12,120 bases of DNA, from assembly GCF_042681825.1 (NCBI RefSeq), contig NZ_JBHUGH010000028.1, forward strand, positions 1 through 12,120. Direction: 5' to 3'. Positions 6,465 through 12,120 of the stretch are shown here, piece after piece. This DNA is from Halodurantibacterium flavum. Its GTDB lineage: Bacteria > Pseudomonadota > Alphaproteobacteria > Rhodobacterales > Rhodobacteraceae. The translations under genes were made by a program, and so were the position numbers. Below the pieces are notes generated by a model, which had not been told where the DNA came from, made no database searches, and worked only from the letters and a program-made list of their open reading frames with translations. The stretch's first letter is position 1; the number at the start of each line of letters is the position of its first letter.

Positions 6465-7277
6465 TTAAAGCCTCCGTTTTCCGTTTCCGGGTCCGCACCA
6501 TTGCGGCCCGATGGCGATCGACAGGCCGGAGAGGACAGGCGGCGCACCCCGCTTTGCCGGGGGCTGGACAGCAAAGGCAGAACTTTCTTGTCTCGCGCGG
6601 AATGGGCGCAGCCCAGGGGAAGAAAGTTATGGCGGCGCTGTTGCGCAAAGCCGGTCGAGGCGTAGCCGATCTTCGGCCAGATCAGGCCATTTTAGAGGCC
6701 GTATGGAGCGGACATGGGACGGGTAAGGAACGGAGACAATGGCAACCGCGGATGCTCATCAGCCTGACCGGCTTTTCACCGGCAGGTTTATTCACCCGCG
6801 ACAGGCCATGCGCATCGTTCTCCAGATGCCCCGACCGACGTGCTCCCCGCGATCACAGGTGCGATTTGCCGCTCGAACGGTCGGCCATTCCCAGCACGGC
6901 CAAGGGCCGCAACGCGGGCCACATGCTGATCCGCATACCTCCTCCATACAGGCATCCTGATGATGGGATGGCATTCCTGCCCTGATCAGGTCCCGCTTCA
7001 TGGGGTCGGCCGCTCACGGAATGGGGCTCAAAACGGATACGCGGCAGCGCAGCGGATCGGACAGTTTGTGGGCAACTACGGACGCCGAGTCCGGCCCAGT
7101 CCCGCCGCTCGAAGCGTGCGCCGGTGCGGCAGTGCAGCTTCACCGAAGCGGCCATCCATCCCCGCCGCAGCATTTCCAACCCCCGAGGCCAGCTGTGCGG
7201 ACCTTTCCGCCGTTCGCTGCGTCTGCGCGGTGTGAGATTTTCGCAGTGGCCTCATGGCGATCCTGAAATCGGTGCCG
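6465..7277. other. Gene-poor 813-bp stretch with inverted repeat
   Basis: No open frame here matches a family I know. Candidates such as 6554-6985 (+), 6739-6960 (+) and 6853-7179 (-) have the Arg/Pro/Ser-rich composition of chance frames in GC-rich DNA. The frame at 6739 does begin after GGAACGGAGAC, a passable ribosome site. The left end (6465-6500) should hold the DUF736 promoter. Inside are the nested dyad at 6581-6628 and an IS-end-like string at 6634-6650. I read it as intergenic or decayed mobile DNA. Confidence 0.5.
6581..6628. repeat. Nested inverted repeat
   Basis: AACTTTCTT (6581-6589) and AAGAAAGTT (6620-6628) are perfect 9-bp inverted arms. Within the 30-base loop, TGGGC-GCA-GCCCA (6603-6615) forms a second perfect hairpin. 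The structure belongs to no gene I can identify. It could be a terminator, a protein-binding site or part of a mobile-element end. Confidence 0.6.
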
Positions 7278-7745
7278 TCAGGCAGCCCCGTAGCTGGAGA
7301 AGATTTCCGTCCCGCCATCTTTGAGGATCAGGAACACATCGTAGGCTTCCCGCTCATCCTCAGGACCCATGCCCGGTGATCCGTAAGGCATGCCGGGCAC
7401 GGCGAGACCAGTGGCATCGGGGCGCTCTGAGAGCAGCCGTCGAATGTCGGCCGTCGGCACGTGTCCTTCGATCATGTAGCCCTCGATCTCGCCGGTGTGG
7501 CAGGAGGTCATGCTCTGAGGGATGCCGTTTTCGAGCTTGTGCCGGATCAGGAGGGTGCCGAAGCTGCTCTCGGTGGTGACCTTGAATCCGTCCTCTTGCA
7601 GGATCTCGATCCAGGCGGTGCAGCAGCCACAGTTCGGATCTTTCAGAACGTGGATAGCGGGAGAGCTTTGGGCCAGCCCGGTGGTCGGCGCCGCAGCAGC
7701 GAAGCAAGCGGCCGAGGTCATCATGGCGCGGCGGGTGAGGGTCAT
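7278..7745 (-). CDS. Exported DUF411 metal-binding protein
   Basis: The 155-residue protein has an N-terminal export signal: TRRAMMTSAACFAAAAPTTG, a twin-arginine-like start with a likely cut after residue 25 or 26 (GLA-Q or GLAQ-S). The rest is a DUF411 domain. Candidate metal ligands are C39, C41 and C42 in DPNCGCCTAW, C82-H83 in MTSCHTG, and M118 and M125 in the C-terminal GMPYGSPGM. Length is normal. DUF411 proteins usually sit with copper or other metal resistance genes and are thought to bind metal in the periplasm, but their role is poorly defined. The gene begins 11 bp after the zntA stop on the same strand, so it is almost certainly cotranscribed with it and controlled from the 10.1-kb operator. 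Confidence 0.88.
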   Translation of the reverse strand: MTLTRRAMMTSAACFAAAAPTTGLAQSSPAIHVLKDPNCGCCTAWIEILQEDGFKVTTESSFGTLLIRHKLENGIPQSMTSCHTGEIEGYMIEGHVPTADIRRLLSERPDATGLAVPGMPYGSPGMGPEDEREAYDVFLILKDGGTEIFSSYGAA

Positions 7746-7756
7746 CAGGCTTCCTT

Positions 7757-10042
7757 TCAGGTCGTTGCGGCTGCTTGATCGGGGCGCGTCTCAGCGGTCA
7801 GACCGACGTGCCCCGCAGGTTCAGGTGTGCCAGCGGGCTGGAAGAACAGCAGGCGGAGCGCGTTCATCGTGACCAGCACCGTGGCGCCGGTATCCGCAAG
7901 GATCGCTATCCAGAGGCCGGTGATACCAAGGACGGTTGTTACGAGGAAGACCGCCTTCAGCCCGAGGGCGATTGCGATGTTCTGGCGGATGTTCGACATG
8001 GTGGCCCGGGCGAGGCGGAGCTTGCCCGGCACGTCGGTCACGCGGTTGCGCAGGATCGCCGCGTCGGCCGTCTCCAGCGCGACATCCGTGCCCGAACCCA
8101 TGGCAACGCCGACATGCGCGGCGGCAAGCGCGGGTGCGTCGTTGATCCCGTCGCCGATCATCATCACCCGGGCGTCCGTCGTCAGGTCGCGGATCGCCGT
8201 CACCTTGTCTTCCGGCATCAGTTCGGAGCGATGCTCGATCCCGAGCCCCTCGGCGATGGCTTGGGCCGTGCGCGGATTGTCCCCCGTCAGCATGACCGAA
8301 GAGATGCCCAGACCGCGCAGCTGTGCGATAGCGTTCGCCGCGTCGTCCCGCGGCTCGTCCCTGAGCGCGATGAGGCCCTGAGGCATGTCATTGCAGAGCA
8401 CGATGACCACCGTCTTGCCCTCGGCTTCCAGGGCCGCCACGCGGGTCCGCAGGTCGTCCGTGAACGCGCCGCGCTCGTTCGCCAGCCGCGGGGAGCCCAC
8501 GGTGACGGTCACTCCGTCGATGGAGGCTTGCGCCCCCTTGCCGGGAAGCGCGCGGCTGCCGGTGGCCGTCGCCGCGTCCACGCCGCGCCGCGCGGCCTCG
8601 GCGCAGATGGCCTGTCCAAGCGGATGGCTCGCGCCGCTCTCTACCCCGGCGGCAAGCGCCATCAGGTTGTCGTCGCTTCCACTCAACACAGAGACATCTG
8701 TCACGCGGGGCCTGCCATGTGTGAGCGTCCCGGTCTTGTCGAAGGCGACATGGGTCGTGCGGGCCGCCGCCTCGATCACCGCGCCACCCTTCATCAGCAG
8801 ACCGTTGCGCGCTCCCGTGGACAGGGCCGAAGTGATCGAGGCTGGCACCGAGATCACCAGCGCACAGGGGCAGCCGATCAGCAGCAGCGCAAGCGCCCGG
8901 TAGACCCAGTCGCCCCAAGCCAGCCCGAAGGCCAGCGGCGGGACGACGGCGACGAGAACGGCGACTCCGACCACAGCGGGCATGTAGACCCGGCTGAACC
9001 GGTCGATGAAGCGCTCGGTCGGGGCGCGGGCGCTCTCGGCCTCTTCCACGAGGCGGACAATGCGGGCGATGGTGTTATCCTCGGCCGCCTTTGTAACCCG
9101 CACGCGCAGCAGAGCTTCGGTGTTGATCGACCCCGCGAAGACCTCCGCGCCCGGTTCCTTGAGGCTCGGGACGCTCTCGCCGGTCACCGGGCTTTCGTCG
9201 ACACCCGACGTGCCGTCGATCACCTCGCCGTCGCAGGGTACGCGATCGCCGGGGCGGACCTGAACGACCTGACCCAACTGGAGCCTTTCGGCGGCGACCT
9301 CCCGTGTCTTGCCACCCACTTCGAGCCGGGCCGTCTTCGGCACGAGCTTCGAGAGTGCGCGAATGCTGTCGCGCGCCTTGCCCGCAGAGACGCCTTCCAG
9401 GAGTTCGCCCACGGCGAAGAGGAAAACGACGAGCGCCGCCTCTTCCGGCTCGCCGATGAGCAGCGCGCCACCAGCGGCGATGGTCATCAGCATCTCGATC
9501 GTGAAGGGCATTCCGGCCCGCGTCATGGCGAGGGCGCGCTGCGCCACGGGCACAATCCCGACCAGTGTCGCCAGGACGAATGCCCAATGTGCGATCTCAG
9601 TCGGCAGGATAAGGCGGGACGCCCAAGCCGCCGCGAGCAATGCGCCGGTGCCGAGCACGAGGCGCCCCTTCGACGTTTTCAACCAGGAGGTTGGCGCGTC
9701 ATCGGCAGGCCCGGTGATCTCCTCCGGCTCGCTGTCGATCTCCACGGCCTCCGCCGCATCCGGAAAGGCGCCTTCCGGCAAGACAAAGCCGCCCTTGGGC
9801 TTCTCCGGCCGCGCGCCTTTTGGCGCGATCCCGAAGCCGACGCCGCGCACTGCCTTCTCGATGTCCTCTGGCGGGGTCTGTGTCTCATCGAGCGTCAGTC
9901 GCAACCGCTCGGCCATCAGGGCGACATCGACATGCTCGACGCCCGGCAGGCGCTCGACTGCGCCGCGCACCTTGGCGGCGCAAGAACCGCAATCCATGCC
10001 TGTCACACGCCATTCGCGTTGTCGTGTGCTCGTGTCTGCCAT
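7757..10042 (-). CDS. zntA: Zn/Cd/Pb-exporting P1B-type ATPase
   Basis: The 761-residue ATPase pumps divalent soft metals (Zn, Cd, Pb) out of the cytoplasm. In order: one N-terminal heavy-metal-associated domain with GMDCGSC (15-21); a short acidic linker (about 95-115); actuator loop TGES (287-290); membrane metal motif CPC (391-393); phosphorylation motif DKTGTLT (D435); nucleotide-site SHPLG (H473-P474); TGDNP (586); GDGINDAP (630-637); and the last helix pair with LADTGATVLVTMNALRLL. The aspartate in that last motif (D717) is the signature of ZntA-type pumps and argues against a copper pump. Size matches the family. The ATG at 10042 has GGAGAGG upstream. It is divergent from a MerR sensor and followed by a DUF411 gene. 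cadA is an equally used name. Confidence 0.95.
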   Translation of the reverse strand: MADTSTRQREWRVTGMDCGSCAAKVRGAVERLPGVEHVDVALMAERLRLTLDETQTPPEDIEKAVRGVGFGIAPKGARPEKPKGGFVLPEGAFPDAAEAVEIDSEPEEITGPADDAPTSWLKTSKGRLVLGTGALLAAAWASRLILPTEIAHWAFVLATLVGIVPVAQRALAMTRAGMPFTIEMLMTIAAGGALLIGEPEEAALVVFLFAVGELLEGVSAGKARDSIRALSKLVPKTARLEVGGKTREVAAERLQLGQVVQVRPGDRVPCDGEVIDGTSGVDESPVTGESVPSLKEPGAEVFAGSINTEALLRVRVTKAAEDNTIARIVRLVEEAESARAPTERFIDRFSRVYMPAVVGVAVLVAVVPPLAFGLAWGDWVYRALALLLIGCPCALVISVPASITSALSTGARNGLLMKGGAVIEAAARTTHVAFDKTGTLTHGRPRVTDVSVLSGSDDNLMALAAGVESGASHPLGQAICAEAARRGVDAATATGSRALPGKGAQASIDGVTVTVGSPRLANERGAFTDDLRTRVAALEAEGKTVVIVLCNDMPQGLIALRDEPRDDAANAIAQLRGLGISSVMLTGDNPRTAQAIAEGLGIEHRSELMPEDKVTAIRDLTTDARVMMIGDGINDAPALAAAHVGVAMGSGTDVALETADAAILRNRVTDVPGKLRLARATMSNIRQNIAIALGLKAVFLVTTVLGITGLWIAILADTGATVLVTMNALRLLFFQPAGTPEPAGHVGLTAETRPDQAAATT

Positions 10043-10077
10043 GAAGCCTCTCCGTCGTGATTCTTCGACCGACCCTT

Positions 10078-10108
10078 GATATAGGACCTACAGCAACTGT
10101 AGGTTCAA
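10078..10108 (-). promoter_or_regulatory. MerR-type promoter and operator of zntA
   Basis: On the minus strand, -35 TTGAAC (10103-10108) and -10 TATATC (10078-10083) are separated by 19 bp, the overlong spacer typical of MerR-activated promoters. The spacer region holds the perfect dyad ACCTACAG-CAA-CTGTAGGT (10086-10104). The predicted transcript starts about 28 bases before the zntA ATG. A weaker opposing promoter for the regulator, TTGATA (10076-10081) with TAGGTT (10100-10105) at 18 bp, overlaps the same dyad, which predicts autorepression. Confidence 0.88.
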
Positions 10109-10179
10109 GCTGGGTGAGAAGGTTTTCCGGATCTTTGGCCACGAGGGACACGACGCTCCAACGAGGGAGGGAGACGCTT

Positions 10180-10608
10180 ATGCTGTCCATTGGGACGCTG
10201 GCAAAGCGGACCGGCACCAAGGTGCAAACGATCCGCTATTACGAACAGATCGGCTTGATGCCCGAGCCTGGGCGCAGCGAGGGTGGTCAGCGCCGATACG
10301 GGGCAGCGGAACTCGATCGGCTCGCGTTTATCCGGCACTCTCGGCAGCTTGGCTTTTCGCTGGAGGCGATACGGGAACTTCTGGACCTCTCGGACAGCCC
10401 GGAAAGGTCCTGTGCGCAGGTCGATGCTGTTGCTCAGAAGCAACTCCATGAGGTTGAGGCGCGCATCGCCCGGCTTGAGGCGCTCCGGCTCGAACTGCAA
10501 CGGATGATCGGCGAATGCCGGGCCGATCGGGTTGCGAACTGCCGCATCCTTGAGGTGTTACGCGACCACGAAGAGTGCCTCTCCGATCATGATCGGCCCG
10601 GCTCCTGA
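10180..10608 (+). CDS. MerR-family divalent-metal sensor (ZntR/CadR/PbrR-like)
   Basis: The 142-residue regulator has the MerR helix-turn-helix (about 2-70, with QTIRYYEQIGLMPEPGR at 16-32), a dimerisation helix and a C-terminal metal loop. C78 at the start of the dimerisation helix marks divalent-metal sensors, and C113 and C121 supply the loop ligands. C133 and nearby His residues in the tail may add to the site. I chose ATG 10180 because GGGAGGGAG lies about 8 bases upstream. The frame is open back to 10057, but that would run through the operator. It is divergent from zntA and should activate it on binding Zn, Cd or Pb; the exact metal is not decided by sequence. Its TGA overlaps the next gene's ATG by one base. 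Confidence 0.92.
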   Translation: MLSIGTLAKRTGTKVQTIRYYEQIGLMPEPGRSEGGQRRYGAAELDRLAFIRHSRQLGFSLEAIRELLDLSDSPERSCAQVDAVAQKQLHEVEARIARLEALRLELQRMIGECRADRVANCRILEVLRDHEECLSDHDRPGS

Positions 10609-10931
10609 TGCCGACCGTATTGATCTATCCGTTCGCCGCCCTGGCCGAGATCGCCGGCTGCTTTGCAATCTGGGCCTGGTGGCGGGGCGCGTCGATCTTC
10701 TGGCTGCTGCCAGGGATTGCGAGCCTTGTGCTGTTCGGCTGGCTTCTGGCACAGGTCGAAGCGGGTTTCGCCGGTCGAGCCTATGCCGCCTACGGGGGCG
10801 TCTACATCGCCGCGTCGGTTCTCTGGATGTGGAGTGCAGAGGGACAGCGGCCTGACGTATGGGACATCGCCGGTGCCTGCCTGTGCCTGATCGGCGCCGC
10901 AGTGATCCTTCTCGCACCACGCGCAGGTTGA
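10608..10931 (+). CDS. ynfA: YnfA/UPF0060 family small membrane protein
   Basis: The 107-residue protein has four predicted membrane helices and the hallmarks of the YnfA (UPF0060) family: the first helix with ALAEIAGCFAIWAWWR, including a buried Glu at 14, and the second half with YAAYGGVYIAASVLWMW followed by EGQRPDVWD. Length equals the family norm. YnfA proteins resemble small multidrug resistance (SMR) pumps, and some have reported efflux activity; a metal role is not established. The start ATG overlaps the MerR stop as TGATG, so translation is coupled to the sensor gene and the pair is one operon. That position suggests metal-dependent expression and perhaps a part in metal or toxicant resistance, which is inference. 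Confidence 0.9.
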   Translation: MPTVLIYPFAALAEIAGCFAIWAWWRGASIFWLLPGIASLVLFGWLLAQVEAGFAGRAYAAYGGVYIAASVLWMWSAEGQRPDVWDIAGACLCLIGAAVILLAPRAG

Positions 10932-10963
10932 TAAGGGCTCGAAGCGGCCATTTCAAGGAAGGA

Positions 10964-10979
10964 CAGCGCTCACGCGCTG
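10964..10979 (-). terminator. Small hairpin at the DUF2493 stop
   Basis: CAGCGC-TCAC-GCGCTG (10964-10979) forms a perfect 6-bp stem, extendable with flanking G-C pairs, across the stop codon of the DUF2493 gene and facing ynfA. On the minus strand it is followed by a modestly T-rich CCTTCCTT, so it may be a weak terminator. The 38 bp between ynfA and this gene hold no other signal. Confidence 0.4.
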
Positions 10980-11896
10980 CCCTCCGCCAGGCGATAGACC
11001 GGGATGCCCAGCTTGCGGGCCTTGTCGGCGAGATTTTCCTGAATACCGGTGCCGGGAAAGATGATGACCCCGATCGGCATTGTATCGAGCATCCGGTCGT
11101 TGCGCTTGAAGGGCGCGGCCTTGGCGTGTTTGGTCCAATCGGGCTTAAAGGCGACCTGCGGGACCTTGCGGTTATTGGCCCAGGTGGCTGCGATGCGTTC
11201 GGCACCCTTCGGCGATCCGCCGTGGAGGAGCACCATGTCCGGGTGCTTGGCATGCACCTGATCGAGCTTGGCCCAGATCGTCCGGTGATCGGTGGTATCA
11301 CCGCCCGAGAAGGCGATCTTCGGCCCGGCGGGCAGCAGCACCTCGTTGTCGGCCCGGTGTTTGGCGGCGATGAAGTCGCGGCTGTCGATCATGGCCGAGG
11401 TCATCTGGCGATGGTTGACCCGTGAACCGGAGCGCGGCGACCAAGGCGTTCCGGTGGTGCGCAGGTAGATGTCGGCGGCGGTGTCGCGGAAGGTTTCCAT
11501 GCTGTCGCGGCGCTCGATCAGGCTCTGGCCGATGCCGATCAGGGTCTCCAGCTGGACGGATTTGACTTCGCTGCCGTCCTGTTCGCGCTGAAGGCGCTTC
11601 TGCGCCTGCTCGTTATTGTCGAGTTTGCGTTCGATCCGTTCCACGGCGCGGTGGAAGGTGTTGACGGTGGACCACATGATCTCGTCGAGGTCGAAATCGA
11701 GGCTGGTATCGGCCATGGTGGAAATCAGAGCATCGAAGATGTCGGTAACCGCGCCCTGGATCGCGTCGTCTTCGGGTGTGATCCGGGGATCGGCCTCGTC
11801 CTCGGCGGGACGGTAGCCATAAAGTTCGAGCGCTTCGATGACATGGCCGGTGGAAGACGTGCTGTGATCGGGTTCGAATTCGTCATGGGCATACAT
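10970..11896 (-). CDS. DUF2493 (YspA-like SLOG fold) protein
   Basis: The 308-residue cytoplasmic protein has two parts. The N-terminal about 190 residues are acidic and helical, with a possible coiled coil near 80-108 (AVERIERKLDNNEQAQKRLQ) and no family I can name. The C-terminal DUF2493 domain (about 192-303) is a Rossmann-like SLOG fold, shown by KIAFSGG at 193, the glycine loop HGGSPKGAE at 225-233, PFKRND at 262-267 and IIFPGTG at 278-284. SLOG proteins are predicted to bind or sense nucleotide-derived ligands. This two-part form is common on alphaproteobacterial plasmids and conjugative elements, often with DUF736 genes as here. The ATG has AAGGA 8-9 bases upstream. It is convergent with ynfA. 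Its exact role is unknown. Confidence 0.88.
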   Translation of the reverse strand: MYAHDEFEPDHSTSSTGHVIEALELYGYRPAEDEADPRITPEDDAIQGAVTDIFDALISTMADTSLDFDLDEIMWSTVNTFHRAVERIERKLDNNEQAQKRLQREQDGSEVKSVQLETLIGIGQSLIERRDSMETFRDTAADIYLRTTGTPWSPRSGSRVNHRQMTSAMIDSRDFIAAKHRADNEVLLPAGPKIAFSGGDTTDHRTIWAKLDQVHAKHPDMVLLHGGSPKGAERIAATWANNRKVPQVAFKPDWTKHAKAAPFKRNDRMLDTMPIGVIIFPGTGIQENLADKARKLGIPVYRLAEGSA

Positions 11897-12043
11897 GGGA
11901 TGTGTCCTTCGGCTGGACCGCGACCGTCACGGCCTTCATGGCGACGACAAGCCCACGGGCGCTCCGGCCTGGCAGCCCGAGCCCTTTGCGAGGGCCTTGA
12001 TGGCAAAGCCCGGCTGATTTGATGATGTGGACACCCCCACCCC

Positions 12044-12069
12044 AACCGTCGAATCTGGTTTCAACGGTT
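12044..12069. promoter_or_regulatory. Dyad upstream of the right-edge gene
   Basis: AACCGTCGAA (12044-12053) and TTCAACGGTT (12060-12069) are inverted arms matching at 9 of 10 positions, with a 6-base loop. They sit 26 bases before the start at 12095 and just ahead of its ribosome site. This could be an operator or a leader-RNA hairpin. The wider 11897-12043 stretch holds the leader of the DUF2493 gene and nothing else I recognise. Confidence 0.45.
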
Positions 12070-12094
12070 CCCCGGGAAGAAGGAGTGGTTGGAT

Positions 12095-12120
12095 ATGTCC
12101 GGAATGATCATTGGCCTCGA
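12095..12120 (+). CDS. Start of an unidentified gene, cut by window end
   Basis: The ATG at 12095 follows AAGGAG (12080-12085) with a 9-base spacer and opens the reading MSGMIIGL followed by a GA- codon (Asp or Glu). Only eight full codons are present, so no family can be assigned. A hydrophobic strand running into IIGLD is how RNase H/actin-fold proteins often begin, including IS110-type transposases and ParM-like ATPases. This is a hint only. Confidence 0.5.

Noticed and set aside
6554..6985. Plus-strand frame of 143 codons in the gene-poor stretch
   Set aside because: No recognised motif, Arg/Pro-rich composition and a poor start context. I could not separate it from chance.
6956..6990. 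CCTGAT...ATCAGG inverted repeat
   Set aside because: Only 6-bp arms with a long spacer, which is expected by chance in a window this size.
6853..7179. Minus-strand frame of 108 codons in the gene-poor stretch
   Set aside because: No domain or good ribosome site. Possibly coding relic, but unsupported.
7775..10060. A 761-codon open frame on the plus strand opposite zntA
   Set aside because: It is the antisense shadow of a GC-rich gene. Its product is Arg/His/Gly-rich with no domains, while the minus frame shows every P-type ATPase motif.
10558..11301. Minus-strand frame of 247 codons spanning ynfA and the DUF2493 gene end
   Set aside because: It crosses two real genes in other frames and has shadow composition.
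1..12120. CRISPR array, tRNA or rRNA genes
   Set aside because: No regularly spaced repeats, cloverleaf-like sequence or rRNA core was seen on either strand.

Overview
The window is GC-rich and carries families typical of alphaproteobacteria: DUF736 and DUF2493 proteins, a ZntA-type metal ATPase with a ZntR/CadR-like MerR regulator, and DMT and GFA proteins. I read it as a Rhodobacteraceae/Roseobacter-type genome, probably an accessory or plasmid/ICE-like segment. No rRNA, tRNA or CRISPR array was seen.

Layout. Bases 1-366 hold no convincing gene and look more AT-rich than the rest. Bases 367-1241 encode an EamA-type DMT permease broken by a 1-base frameshift at a G run. Bases 1322-3225 (minus) form a compact run of EamA permease, then GNAT acetyltransferase, then GFA-family protein. 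It is divergent from an Lrp/AsnC regulator at 3421-3882, the usual arrangement for a regulated metabolite exporter. Bases 4129-6023 are a second divergent pair: a DHA2-type MFS exporter (minus) and a MerR regulator (plus), with a MerR-style dyad between them. A DUF736 gene lies at 6141-6464 (minus), followed by about 0.8 kb without a recognisable gene but with a nested inverted repeat.

Bases 7278-10931 form a metal-resistance island. The minus strand carries zntA followed by a secreted DUF411 protein. The plus strand carries a MerR regulator of the Zn/Cd/Pb type overlapping a ynfA-family gene. The two transcription units diverge from a textbook MerR promoter: -35, 19-bp spacer holding a perfect dyad, -10. 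A DUF2493 (SLOG-fold) gene follows on the minus strand at 10970-11896, and another gene starts at 12095 and runs off the window.

How it fits together. The window holds three sensor/exporter modules of the same logic: Lrp with EamA, MerR with MFS, and MerR with ZntA/DUF411/YnfA. DUF736 and DUF2493 genes, common on alphaproteobacterial conjugative elements, flank the metal island, which suggests it is cargo in a mobile backbone. I saw no clear new defence or RNA-guided system. The points most worth following are the metal-sensor/ynfA coupling, the CueR-like Cys loop in the MFS-linked MerR, the alternative hairpins near 4 kb, the nested dyad near 6.6 kb, and the truncated gene at the right edge.
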